Of a DNA stretch of 64,000 nt, positions 1-10,606 are shown in pieces. The notes beneath the pieces are model-generated. The model did no database searches and had not been told where the DNA came from. It worked only from the letters and a program-made list of their open reading frames with translations. Origin of the DNA: Chaetoceros tenuissimus (lineage: Eukaryota; Bacillariophyta; Thalassiosirophyceae; Chaetocerotales; Chaetocerotaceae); the NCBI GenBank assembly GCA_021927905.1, contig BLLK01000075.1, positions 620,001 to 684,000 of the forward strand. The letters run 5' to 3'. How positions within the stretch are numbered: position 1 is the stretch's first letter; the number at the start of each line of letters is the position of its first letter. The translations under genes were made by a program, and so were the position numbers.

Positions 1-332
1 AAAAGAATCAGCCACGCATTACACTTTCGCTTGCCGAAATGTGTAAGCGTGGCATAGCCCAACAAATACAAAAAATGTGCGATTCCTTCTCACCTTTTTT
101 GCATTTTGAGCAAGTGCGAAGCACACCAGTGATAATACAAAACTTTTTTTAATTAAAACAAGCTTTTATTATTTACATGTTGAGATTTCAAACACCAAAC
201 CAGGAGGAGACCGTGCTAGGAAGTAGGTTTTCATGCTGATAAAACTCAAATGGATTTCGAAAAGTGATAATGAAAATCCAATACAACAAGTTGTGTAACC
301 TATTTTGTGAACCTTCTACTGAAATACGTGGT
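1..332. repeat. Left arm of a long perfect inverted repeat
   Basis: Bases 1-332 are the exact reverse complement of 7271-7602; I compared them end to end and found no mismatch, including a run of seven T. The match stops sharply after ACGTGGT at 332. The arm begins at the window edge, so the true repeat is longer than what is visible. The absence of any difference over 332 bases implies a recent duplication, ongoing gene conversion, or an assembly artefact. The outer end is not visible, so I cannot say whether it is a terminal inverted repeat of a mobile element. Confidence 0.93.
3..152 (+). CDS. 3' end of an unknown gene, copy in the left repeat arm (partial)
   Basis: An open frame enters from the window edge and ends with TAA at 150-152, giving about 49 residues that finish in IIQNFF. 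The same peptide is encoded on the opposite strand inside the right arm, so the two copies point toward each other. I do not recognise the protein. It contains the stretch LSLAEMCKRGIAQQIQKMC, with two cysteines and a likely amphipathic helix. It may be the last exon of a duplicated gene, or chance coding within the repeat. Confidence 0.35.
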   Translation, partial: KNQPRITLSLAEMCKRGIAQQIQKMCDSFSPFLHFEQVRSTPVIIQNFF

Positions 333-574
333 ATTTCCTCATCTAGCAAAGTCAGCTACCTCGTCATATACGACACTTTTTTCTTGATTACGTCTATATT
401 ATTATGAAATAGAAGCATTGGTATAAAATAGTAGGTACACGCGAATGAAAAAATCATGCGTTGTGAGAAAAGAGAAAAAGCTCTCATCTTTCTTCTTCCT
501 TTGCTTATCTCCTTTCTTTCTTCACATTAATAGATCTTTTCATTCTTTCCTTGACTTAAATTTAGTGCCTAAAA

Positions 575-1656
575 ATGAATACTAACGTGAATGTCAACAA
601 TGATATTGATATGTTCTCTTGGCCTCCCAAAAGAGTCCGGGGAAATGGGAAAGATAAAGCCATTGCAAACACTATCTACGGAACTGCATTTCTAGGTTTT
701 GTAGCAATGGCAATATGGATGGTTAAAACTGCGGTTGAAGCTCCCCCGTCGACAACAAGTGAGTTTGTTCAGAAAGATTTTCCATTCCCTGTCGTATCTA
801 TATGTGGAGATTACTGGTCGAAAAGAAACCATACATTTGGTGATTCCGATTCACGTCGTTGTAGGTTTTATGACTACACACCGAATGATACAACAGACGA
901 TGACTACTATGAGATAGATGGGTGTGATACTAGACTCTTCACGTTCAAAGATGACGAAAATTTTAATTATGGAGGAGTGACAGGTCCATGCTTGGTATTT
1001 AATGGTGAAGCAGTGACTAAAAGGGTAATGGCAGATACAGAAGGAAATGCTATATTCGACATGGCTATGAATTTAGATCTTTCAGAGGCAGATGAAGATA
1101 GCAGATTTTGCAGTGTTTGTGGAGATGGAAATATGCCAAAACAGATGCTTATGGTTATATCTGAGAATGCGCCATGGGAAGAAACCATGGGATATCAGGA
1201 AACTTACAACATCAAGCCATATGGATTTATTACTGCCAAATTAAGCAAGTTGGAAGAAACAACTTGGGCAAAAAACGTGATCGCTTTTCACTAACTACGT
1301 TATCACAAATGGACATGACCAGAGATGGCGTGTTATATATTGAATTATCGGGATCAACTGCTGGAGTGCATGAATTGACTACAACAAAGACAGTGAAATG
1401 GTTCGAATTGTTTGGTTCTATAATGGGTCTCTTTGGATATGTCACTCTCATCTTTACTCTCATATACAAAAAGGATAAAGAGAACCCATATTTCTTTCGA
1501 AGATTTTTAAAGCACGAAGCATGGCTGCGAATTGTAAAAATGCAGGTATGGTGGAACTTGGTATCAAAGACGAGGATGACTTGACGAATAACGAAGAAGA
1601 TGATTACAATATCGAAAGTGAAGAAAATGTAGATACGGAGATTCCTGAAAAGTAAG
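575..1656 (+). CDS. DEG/ENaC-like cation channel gene, frame-disrupted
   Basis: The first 233 residues hold a short cytoplasmic head, a membrane segment at about 34-58, then FPFPVVSIC, which resembles the FPaVTIC motif after the first membrane helix of DEG/ENaC/ASIC channels, and a cysteine-rich extracellular loop. After a frame change in an A6 run near 1271-1275, the next frame carries IELSGSTAGVHE and a second membrane segment with WFELFGSIMGLFGY, matching the family pattern before and within TM2. A second shift near 1505-1515 leads to an acidic tail ending in IPEK and TAA at 1654-1656. I found no GT-AG intron that repairs the first shift. The product would be a two-pass membrane channel of about 360 residues. 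Either the gene is decaying or both homopolymer shifts are sequence errors. It lies just inside the inverted repeat. Confidence 0.6.
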
Positions 1657-1790
1657 CCTCTACTGCCTATGAATAAATAAGAAAAATATACTAAATTATC
1701 CAAGTAACAAATATTTAACTTTAACTTTTTCACTTTTACTCTCAGATTTCTATCAACTTATGTCAACACTCATTATTCAACACCACAAGT

Positions 1791-4700
1791 CTACTTTCTG
1801 AGTCTGCGGGTACTTCCTTTGCTTGGTGCTCCGGCAGTAGATCCTTTGCTTGGCACACCGGCAGTATCCCCTTTGCTTGGTGCTCCGGCAGTAGATCCTT
1901 TGCTTGGTGCTCCGGCAGTAGATCCTTTGCTTGGTGCTGCTGAGCCTTTACCTTTTCCACCTCCATTTGGAGTAGGTCCTCCTGGTGGTTTAGTTAGACT
2001 AGGAGTTGGTGCAGACGTTTTAGTACTTTTGCATGATTTTGCTGACTTTTTTGAGGAATTGCAACTTGGAGCTGTACTTGGGAGCAAAGAAGGAGCGGAA
2101 CTCACAGAAGGATTCATGGATGGACTGTCTGAAGGTTGCAATGACGGTGCAACAGAAACACTCGGAGCCAATGAGGGTGCAACTGATACACTAGGTGATG
2201 TAGACGGAGTTCCAGACGGTTCCATTGACAAAGATGGAGAAGATGATGGTTTCATCGATTCACTTGGCGATGGAGATGGGATTGAAGATGGTCCAGATGT
2301 AGGTACTTTTGACGGTTCCATTGACAAAGAAGGAGAATTCGAAGGAACCGCTGAAGGTCCGTTAGAAGGTACTTCCGATGGTTTGCTGCTGAGACTTGGG
2401 TTAGAACTTGGAAGAGATGACGGTACAGAGGACGGGATGTTAGAAGGTACGCCAGATGGTTTCATCGATTCGCTTGGGGATGAAGACGGGATTGAAGATG
2501 GTCCAGATGTAGGTACTTTTGACGGCTGACTACTTTCACTCGGATTAGAACTTGGAACCATTGAAACTGATGGACTCGCTGATGGTTTCATCGATTCGCT
2601 TGGCGACGCTGACGGCATTAAAGATGCACTAGGGCTTGAAGAAGGCTCCATGCTAAGAGATGGAGAAACGCTTGGAACCATTGATACTGATGGACTCGCT
2701 GATGGTTTCATTGATTCGCTTGGCGACGCTGACGGCATTAAAGATGCACTAGGGCTTGAAGAAGGCTCCATACTGAGACTTGGGTTAGAACTTGGAAGAG
2801 ATGACGGTACAGAGGACGGGGTGTTAGAAGGTACGCCAGATGGTTTCATCGATTCGCTTGGGGATGAAGACGGGATTGAAGATGGTCCAGATGTAGGTAC
2901 TTTTGACGGCTGACTACTTTCACTCGGATTAGAACTTGGAACCATTGAAACTGATGGACTCGCTGATGGTTTCATTGATTCGCTTGGCGACGCTGACGGC
3001 ATTAAAGATGCACTAGGGCTTGAAGAAGGCTCCATACTGAGACTTGGGTTAGAACTTGGAAGAGATGACGGTACAGAGGACGGGGTGTTAGAAGGTACGC
3101 CAGATGGTTTCATCGATTCGCTTGGGGATGAAGATGGGATTGAAGATGGTCCAGATGTAGGTACTTTTGACGGCTGACTACTTTCACTCGGATTAGAACT
3201 CGGAAGAGAAGAAGGTCCAGATGAAGGTACGTTAGAAGGACTTGTCGAAGGTTGAGCAGACTCACTTGGCAATGCAGTAGGGTTTGAAGAAGGCTCCATA
3301 CTAAGGGACGGAGAACCGCTCGGAATCATTGAAACTGATGGACTCGTTGAAATTGATGGTACAGAACTGGGTGCACCTGGATCAATTACTGGCAATGACT
3401 CAAAGGAAAAACTTTGACAGTCTTTGTCTCTAAAAAATTGAATATTTCCATTGAGATTGTTGTAAAGCATTCCTTGGATATTAATTTGGTGAAAGCTGGC
3501 AAAAGAAGAAGAATGAGGAAGTGTTGCAATGGAAAGTGTGTAGTCAATACAATCAATACTTACTTCTTTTGGAGTGGATCAATTACTTTCTCGACAGAGA
3601 AATATTCGCAAGTATTTGTTGGCATTGGGTCAGCAGTTCCATTTACCACATCGTATTTTGGGTTATACTTGACTCTAGTTTTTTTGTATTTATCCTTTGG
3701 ATTCGGTTCAGCTTTAGGACCATCTGAAAATTTGAAGTTACTTGGTTTGTATTGAAGATAGACATCTCTATCATTATAGTTACAAGCTTTTGCCTCGATG
3801 ATACTCTCGAATGGTTGAATAGGCTCATTCTCGTCATTATACATTTCTAGGATTTTCTCTTCACAAGAGTCACCAGTAGGATTTTTGTCTGCATCAATGA
3901 CTTTGCAACTGATTTCAGTCTTTTGATTGGACAAAGTAAACTTGGTGAGCAACATCATGTGAAGGCAGTATGTCGATTCTAATGCACCTGTTTTCTACTT
4001 ACATGGACGTTACATGGTTCATCACCATAGTCATATTGAATATCGACTGGCTCGTAAGCATATGCATAGCAAAATCCTTTATTTGCTTTTGCACCGTTTG
4101 CGTTGAGAAGTGGTCCTTGCATTTTCGCCATTAGATAAAATTTGGAATAAGTAGATCGAATCTCTGTAGATGACTGAGTTGCTGACAGGCATGAGTTCGG
4201 CTCTAAGGAAGTTGCATTATTTGTACTTCCTGTACATTCAGCATCGTCACAATATTCCTCTCTCTCAATGTCAATCTTATCCCAATTTGGATCAGGATAC
4301 CAAAACTTTAGAAAACTGGATGGTTCATCAGAGGTACTTGCTCTACCGAAGGTCATGACTTTGTCGTTGTAGTTGCAAATATCCATGGAATAGTTCACTG
4401 TAATATTTGGATAGTTCTTCTCTCCACCAAGAGTCGCTTGTGTTCCATTGATTACAATATCTCTGCAATTTTCAAACTTATTTCCGTCAACTTCGGCAGA
4501 GCATTGAATGTTTGCCTATGATTCGAGTTGTAGAAGAAAGCACGTTAGCAAACAGACATATGTGAATGATGCCATAGAGAGATATACTTCTTGATATACA
4601 AGTATTATTCAACTTACATAGGAACATGGGCAATTCTCTCCTCCTCTTCTATCCAAGATGATACTTGTAATGTTCTTGCCTTTATTAATTCTCTTAACAA

Positions 4701-4824
4701 TGGTATCTTCTCTCTGTCCAGCATATCCTATGAATTTATCATCTTTATCAGTACAAAACTGCTGTGCTGCTGTCGCACCACTCAACGCTGCAACGAGTCC
4801 AATGTATGCTGTCTGTAATTTCAT
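1791..4824 (-). CDS. Secreted PSxxPS-repeat surface protein, four exons
   Basis: The exons are 4618-4824, 4003-4515, 3564-3940 and 1791-3495. Phases agree (0, 0, 2) and all introns are GT-AG (102, 62 and 68 nt); the acceptor at 3941 is the least certain. The product is about 933 residues. Residues 1-20 are a signal peptide (MKLQTAYIGLVAALSGATA). Two related cysteine-containing modules follow, both with the signature CNYND before a hydrophobic strand. The rest is a long proline/serine track of PSxxPS units (SMKPS, SSVPS, SMEPS), then a basic APSKGSTAG repeat tail ending RRLRK. Such tracts are common in diatom extracellular and cell-wall proteins and are probably glycosylated. It is convergent with the channel gene. 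No catalytic domain is seen; a structural or adhesive role is inference. Confidence 0.8.
2380..3190. repeat. Higher-order 264-bp tandem repeat within the PSxxPS gene
   Basis: The DNA segment with TTAGAACTTGGAAGAGATGA recurs at 2401, 2785 and 3049. The last two copies are 264 bp apart and nearly identical through the following 130 bases. The period corresponds to 88 residues, so in-frame copy-number change is possible. The earlier spacing of 384 bp suggests one partly deleted or rearranged unit. Confidence 0.85.
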
Positions 4825-5914
4825 CTTGAGATTTTATATGTTCAATTGTTCAATGGAAATGAAATTATGGACCCATGTTCTCGTGAAATAGAGATGTGTG
4901 GCGTTGTTTGGCGATAAATGGGATCAACATGTCAAACCATGTGTCTGAATGTACCAGTATGAAAATACTAATAAAATATTTATTTTCAAAGACATTTCAA
5001 TCAGACTCACCTACGCTCGTCGTAGTATGTCAAGTTGACTGATTCATTCCCATAGACTAAATTAACTTATTCGAGATTCTGCAACGGAAATTAGTAACGG
5101 ATACCCTCGCCGAAAAACATGTGAAGAAGAGAGAAGAGAGATCGTTTATTATCGGTTTGTCAGGGAACCGATTCCTTACCCCGTTTATTTTTCCGTGCGT
5201 GCGTGCGTTCGTTCGCGTCACACTACAAACAGATGACCCCAACGGGGTGAAATGATTCGCTCCGTTCTATTGTTCGCGTCGCACTACTAACTGTTGACTC
5301 TAAATGGGTGAAGATGATTCGTTCATTCTCACAATTAGTAACTACCTACTTGACATGATTGACGGATAGAAGGTCAGACTGTCTGCAAGTAAAAGACACT
5401 CTACCTAGGACCATTCTATTGTCTATTGTACAGACATTCTAACACAGTGACGAGGTAAGTGCGTGCTGTACCCAATGTGGGTCGTTTCATACAAAGGATT
5501 ATGAGCCGTTCCATACAAAAAATCGTCATACTAAGCTTATACGTACGAGTACGTCATTTGTTTTGCAAAATAATTAGCTTTAAACATATCCACTTTAACT
5601 CTTCAATTACAGACTTTCTTAATTATGTAAGCCTTTCGGGCAATAAAAATATTATTTAATTACCAGCAACATTCAAGTCTACCTCTTTCGTGACATATAT
5701 TTCATACATATGAATTCGTAAGATTTCTTTGCATTATTTTCTTATAATGCTTTATTAATTAAAGGATGTGTCTATGGTGTATCTAAGCTTATAATGAAAG
5801 TATTATACTCAATTATCAAAGTGTGAGAATGAGAAACACTACTCTTAGATTGATTTTTTCAAAAACATAGAGAAAAGAAAGGGAAAAGAAGGGTCTTTTG
5901 TACAAATTTGTACC
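4825..5914. other. Non-coding upstream region of the PSxxPS gene
   Basis: I see no convincing gene. It should contain the promoter of the minus-strand PSxxPS gene. Short open frames here lack domain-like composition. Confidence 0.5.
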
Positions 5915-6064
5915 TATCAGGAACTTGAGGTGTGGTGGGACTGCGTCCCCCTTACCCCCCTTTCCAAGTACTAACTTGAGAGGTCTCACTTTGTTAATGG
6001 CTAATTATTCTAACTGACTCGCATGTTATTTATGATCAATTTGTCCTAACTCATTGCGCAACCC
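5915..6064. repeat. 150-bp direct repeat, copy 1
   Basis: It begins TATCAGGAACTTGAGG and ends TGCGCAACCC, and is identical to 6841-6990 over all 150 bases. It contains the perfect inverted pair GGGAC-TGC-GTCCC followed by a C-rich run. The flanks of the two copies differ at once, so the boundaries are sharp. Candidates are short terminal direct repeats of a miniature LTR-type element (TRIM), a SINE-like or small-RNA repeat, or a local duplication. The ends are not TG...CA, which argues against a standard LTR. Confidence 0.88.
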
Positions 6065-6840
6065 AACTCGCACCTCCAGTTCAATAGGGATAAGAAAGAA
6101 AATGGAAAATTGAGGATCAATAAATGCCGATCAGGAGAATCTTCGGAACGTCTAATTAACGCTTGAAGACACCGTGTCAGTAAGCATCTGCCAGACAGCG
6201 CCGCCAGTCTACAGTATGAATTCTACGGTAGCAATGTATGATGCACTTGACAGGCAAGGTAATACTGATAAGCATGACGTACGAAGGTGGAAATTGTTTG
6301 AATCAGAGATAGGTGTACATAGGAGAAATGACGAATGTAAAATGTAGGCCATTGAAATTAGACACGTCAGAAAAGGTGTCAGGAAGAAAGCCAACAATAA
6401 CTTTATTGCAGTGTGCTCATAGAAAGTTGAAATTTTGGTTGTATGGAAGGCTAGCTACCTTGTATGGAACTTGAAAGAAAATTTTTTACCCACCCACCAT
6501 CCCGATCAAGAGCTTCCGGAAGACATTATGAGTCATAGCGTTGCTCTTAGTGTTTTTCAAGTAGTAAAGTCTTTATCTGATTTTCGAAAGTGCTGGATTG
6601 CACGTTAGAGGATGTTGACCTTGTGGAGAAGTGACATAGCGCCATCTCCTGTTGCAGCAAGGTCTCATCTTGGCGTTGAGGTTCTAAGTGTACTGTGAAG
6701 CTTTAGATATATGAAAGAGTCAAATCGATTGTATGTCTAGAGTGGAGAAACCTAGAATGTTCTCTTCCCTCACTCTTATAAGAATTGAAAGATAAGTCTC
6801 AACGAAAAGTGAAGTATTCATATTTGATTTTATTCCCGCT
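6065..6840. other. 776-bp segment between the identical direct repeats
   Basis: This segment has no domain-bearing open frame. Its size, with the 150-bp flanks, would fit a miniature element with terminal direct repeats, but no tRNA-primer-binding site or polypurine tract is obvious. I cannot assign a function. Confidence 0.35.
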
Positions 6841-6990
6841 TATCAGGAACTTGAGGTGTGGTGGGACTGCGTCCCCCTTACCCCCCTTTCCAAGTACTAA
6901 CTTGAGAGGTCTCACTTTGTTAATGGCTAATTATTCTAACTGACTCGCATGTTATTTATGATCAATTTGTCCTAACTCATTGCGCAACCC
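6841..6990. repeat. 150-bp direct repeat, copy 2
   Basis: Identical to 5915-6064 in the same orientation. The sequence after it is simple non-coding DNA with a TA microsatellite around 7160-7180. Confidence 0.88.
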
Positions 6991-7270
6991 CTACTATGTA
7001 CTATCATTTACTTTTAGTTTCGATAAGAAAAAACAAACAAACCGATTTCAACCTGACTTGTCAGTTCTTCAGCATGTTATGCACCAATGAGAAATCAATC
7101 ATCTCTGTTTCTAATGCCAACCAACTACTAGCTAGCAAGTATCAAAGAAACTCTCTCTCTATATATATATATATACATATATCAATCATCATATATCCCC
7201 AAAGTAGTCATAATCTAGTGTAAAAATGAGCAAAGGCCACGGAACAATATTTCTCGGCAAAGACGAGAAG

Positions 7271-7602
7271 ACCACGTATTTCAGTAGAAGGTTCACAAAA
7301 TAGGTTACACAACTTGTTGTATTGGATTTTCATTATCACTTTTCGAAATCCATTTGAGTTTTATCAGCATGAAAACCTACTTCCTAGCACGGTCTCCTCC
7401 TGGTTTGGTGTTTGAAATCTCAACATGTAAATAATAAAAGCTTGTTTTAATTAAAAAAAGTTTTGTATTATCACTGGTGTGCTTCGCACTTGCTCAAAAT
7501 GCAAAAAAGGTGAGAAGGAATCGCACATTTTTTGTATTTGTTGGGCTATGCCACGCTTACACATTTCGGCAAGCGAAAGTGTAATGCGTGGCTGATTCTT
7601 TT
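7271..7602. repeat. Right arm of the long perfect inverted repeat
   Basis: Exact reverse complement of 1-332. The identity ends abruptly on its inner side at 7271. On the outer side the match cannot be followed past 7602 because the partner runs off the window. Confidence 0.93.
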
Positions 7603-7645
7603 CAATAAAATAATTTTGCAAAAGTTGAGTGAATGAGCGATTCAA
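7451..7645 (-). CDS. 3' end of an unknown gene, copy in the right repeat arm
   Basis: The minus-strand frame ends at 7451 with the same IIQNFF terminus as the left-arm copy. It extends upstream through SFTQLLQNYFIEKNQ to an in-frame TAG near 7670 with no ATG, so if real it is a last exon or a fragment. Coordinates give the open stretch from a TTG codon, not a proven start. The product is unknown. Confidence 0.3.
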   Translation of the reverse strand: MNRSFTQLLQNYFIEKNQPRITLSLAEMCKRGIAQQIQKMCDSFSPFLHFEQVRSTPVIIQNFF

Positions 7646-8141
7646 GTGATATGAATATATGAAGAAGAATCCAATCTAACAACGTACGTAGTCCTACTTA
7701 GACTAAAATCAATAGCCAATACAAATGCCTCTATCCATGATGACATAATGAACAATTTTCTCTTCAACCATTAAAAATTTTCCCTTGTTGAGAGATAGTA
7801 AATGCAATTTGAAATGACTGCACTGAATTTGTCTTTTTCAGTGCTACTTTTCAGAGAAACTTTTTCATCATCAAATTGAATCTGGGTCAGTTCCTATTTT
7901 CAAAGAAACATAGCATTATTCAAGGATCTCAAGGTAGAGTCGAGTTGACTGTTTTGAACAGCAGATTGGTGCTTTTTTGCGCTAATTATTTGCAATCAAC
8001 ATTTGAAAAGAGAACGGCGTGAAAAGGAAGACGTACAGCTTGTGATGGCCGTGATTGTGTGCTCCGAAATATTTTAGTAAAAATCGTTTTCTTTTCAACA
8101 AAATGAAAGAAATATTCATTTTGGCTGCGCACATGGATTGA
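7646..8141. other. Non-coding region upstream of the HSF-like gene
   Basis: I looked here for the missing N-terminal half of the HSF domain (a W...DG..F stretch) in all plus frames and did not find it. An in-frame TGA lies directly before the ATG at 8142. Nothing else is recognised. Confidence 0.4.
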
Positions 8142-8879
8142 ATGTATTTAGGAGATAGATCGCTAGACTATGCAAGTACAAGTAGTGAGACCTTTCGCCG
8201 TCAGCTGAGCTTCTGGGGCTTCAAACGGATATCTACTTCAAGCAACAGAGAAGAGAATGGATCATATTATCATGAAAAGTTTCTACGGAGCAAAGATTAC
8301 CTTTGTCGACTGATTCCACGATGCAATGAAGCATCTGGTCCTCTTCTAGATAGTGAAAAGCCAGTCTTTGAACGTATGAAAGCGATGTCGCCTTCAGAGC
8401 AGCATCGACTTACGACACCTGAGTCAGATGATGAACTTTTCGATTTGCTATTCTTGTCTTCTTCGAATAAGGATACAAGATCGAGGAGTAGCAATCAGTC
8501 TTCGTCTGTTGTAGCTCTTGCAACCTCTGGATCATTTACAGATGTAAACCCAAACATCAACTCAAGCCTTGTTCCATTTAGTAGCAATAATTTGAACCAT
8601 GAAGTGTCGCTCTTTACAGCAAACAACATGGTAATAAGTAACGCTGACCCTCTCCCTATGCAAACTTCTGATGCTAGCAACACAAGCCAAAGAGAAACCG
8701 ATGACAACGGACAAACATATGACAATCTAGACCTTGAGCAACTCCTATCAGATGAAAATGAGTCGCAATGGAGGCATCTACAACCGTTCCCGATCGGTTT
8801 TCAACCACCATTATCTCAGGGAGAATCGGAAGAAATGGAACAGTTTATGGATTTCGTTAGAAGGAAAACAAGAAATTAA
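8142..8879 (+). CDS. Heat-shock-factor-like protein with only the C-terminal half of the DNA-binding domain
   Basis: Residues 17-60 read TFRRQLSFWGFKRI, then a loop, then YYHEKFLRSKDYLCRLIPR. This matches the recognition-helix half of the HSF DNA-binding domain (SFxRQLNxYGFxK...F.H..F.R....L..I.R). The usual N-terminal part, with the FPxKLxxxL helix and the W...G..F strand, is absent. The remaining 180 residues are serine/asparagine-rich and acidic, as in diatom HSF tails, with ESDDELFDLLF resembling a hydrophobic-acidic activation motif. HSF genes are strongly expanded in diatoms. The gene may be a 5'-truncated copy or may have an upstream exon that I could not find. DNA binding with half a domain is doubtful. 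Confidence 0.65.
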   Translation: MYLGDRSLDYASTSSETFRRQLSFWGFKRISTSSNREENGSYYHEKFLRSKDYLCRLIPRCNEASGPLLDSEKPVFERMKAMSPSEQHRLTTPESDDELFDLLFLSSSNKDTRSRSSNQSSSVVALATSGSFTDVNPNINSSLVPFSSNNLNHEVSLFTANNMVISNADPLPMQTSDASNTSQRETDDNGQTYDNLDLEQLLSDENESQWRHLQPFPIGFQPPLSQGESEEMEQFMDFVRRKTRN

Positions 8880-9846
8880 AAGATACGGCTGGACAATAGA
8901 TAAGGTCACAGATTCATTGTCATAGAAGGAACGTGAATTGATTGGAAGCGACAAGAGAGATGTGTTTTTCGAACGACTACCGCTTTGGTTCGATTTGAGA
9001 ATTTTTACCGGAAAGCCTTTATATTTTCATTGAATGATTCAGCGAAAATACGAGTGAGCACTGTGTAGGAAAAGTAAAAAAATACTTTGGAAAAACCCTT
9101 TAAAGATTTAGCAAGATTCGCGGCCCTGCTATTTAAACTGTCACTCGTTGAAAGTATTCCTTCGTGATATTCGTCTACCTACGTACATTACTGCTCACGT
9201 CTGCCTGATGAACAACAGTCATTTGAAAATCATGCGACTAGCTACTGCCAGTAGGTATCTTCAACTTGATGCGAAACTCCTCAATTTGTAGCACCAGTGG
9301 TCAGCTGCATACAGGAGGGCAAACCTTACTATGATGGAAGCAAAGTTGAGCTATGGTCATTAGATGCTGTAGTTTACTACTGTATGTTAGTTGGCTTTCC
9401 TGTCTTTATTCATTAATAGTAGTCAAAGATCATTAATGCGACACATTCAAAAAGGAGAGTTCTGGGGAGTTATTTCAAAAGAGAGAAGAAGGAAAAATTG
9501 ATGAAAGTTTTTTTTCTCTGTGTCCACGTCCACTGTCCATCCACTTCAATTGGCGTATTTGGAATAGAGAAAAAGATTTGTAAATTTTTTATTTTTATTT
9601 TTCAGTCTACAATTTTCAGTATCTATGATGCAAAAAACTTAGATTCATACCCAATAATTTCAAATGGTCAAAATAAGTTTCCTCGATCATGTTTTCTGGA
9701 AGAAAGTCGAAGGTCATGATAAATACATCAAGAAGGAGGACATCTTTCGTTTTTGTGTTTAGGATTTTCAACTTCGTACTTCCCATATCAATAAATAGAG
9801 TTTATTCAACTGGAAATATCTACTTCAAGAATCGCTAACGACGATG
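8880..9846. other. Non-coding spacer
   Basis: About 970 bp between the HSF-like gene and the convergent LRR gene. No domain-bearing frame, RNA gene or repeat is recognised. Confidence 0.5.
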
Positions 9847-10606
9847 CTAATGCTTGGATGTGACTTCTCCCACCATACTCAGAATATAATGTTTGACTAT
9901 CCTAATTTCATCAATATCTGCAAATGGATTTTGATAAAGATATTCTGTAGATGATATACCAATCTCATTTTGCCGGGATAACTGCGTTTATTGCCTGTAA
10001 TGATGGATTCTCGCTTGCACAAATGCGATGAAGGATGTACATTTCTCCTGCATTCATATTTCGAATCCATTCGTGGACTTCATTCTCTTCATATCGATTT
10101 CGGTATCTTTCAATCAAATCTGTCGAATGTAATACCGAGATACCAAGCATTGTATGAGATGATACATTGAAAATGAGTAACTTGCTACAACATGCAAATG
10201 CTTCCGGAACAATCTCTTTACATGACATCGGAATGAAGATTGAGTAAAGGCTTGAACAATCATAAAATGCCGCTTTTCCTATATACTCTAATCTCATCGA
10301 GAGCTTTACAAACACAAGAGAAGTACAACTTGAGAACGCTGCTTCTTCTATCCTTTGGACAGAATCAGTCATGAGAATTCTTTTGATACTCTTACATCGA
10401 TTAAAGGTCCAACTAGAAATCATCTTTACTCCAGGTAGGACTACAATCTGCTCCCATGACTGTCTCTCTTTTTTATCATGGACGAGTGGATTTCCAAAGC
10501 ACTTGCCATTCCACAGTATCTCTCCGTTGTAAAAGAGCGTTTTGAGGCCTTTGTACATCCGGACTCCGGGAACGAATTTCTGCCACTCATGTGTCGTGAC
10601 TTTCAT
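9847..10606 (-). pseudogene. BspA-type LRR protein gene with a late frameshift
   Basis: The head MKVTTHEWQKFVPGVRMYKG and FYNGEILWNG are the family signature. About residues 50-165 contain BspA/LRR_5-type repeats of roughly 23 residues (I..AF..C.SL..I.L/IP). The frame ends with TGA at 9965, but the conserved family tail continues in another frame: ISSTEYLYQNPFADID and HYILSMVGEV, ending at TAG 9847. So one frame break lies near 9960-9975. Either the gene is broken or the protein is about 37 residues short. LRR_5 proteins are thought to mediate protein contacts; the role of this diatom family is unknown. No signal peptide is seen, so an intracellular place is likely. Confidence 0.75.

Noticed and set aside
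1277-1322. A GT...CCAG intron with CTAAC branch-like sequence in the channel gene
   Set aside because: Removing it leaves the wrong phase and an early stop, so it does not explain the frame change.
967-1733. Minus-strand frames opposite the channel gene
   Set aside because: They overlap the domain-bearing plus-strand gene and show no domain signal.
1819-2913. Long plus-strand frames rich in DG and EG opposite the PSxxPS repeats
   Set aside because: They are the antisense image of the proline/serine repeat. The minus strand has signal peptide, introns and consistent phases.
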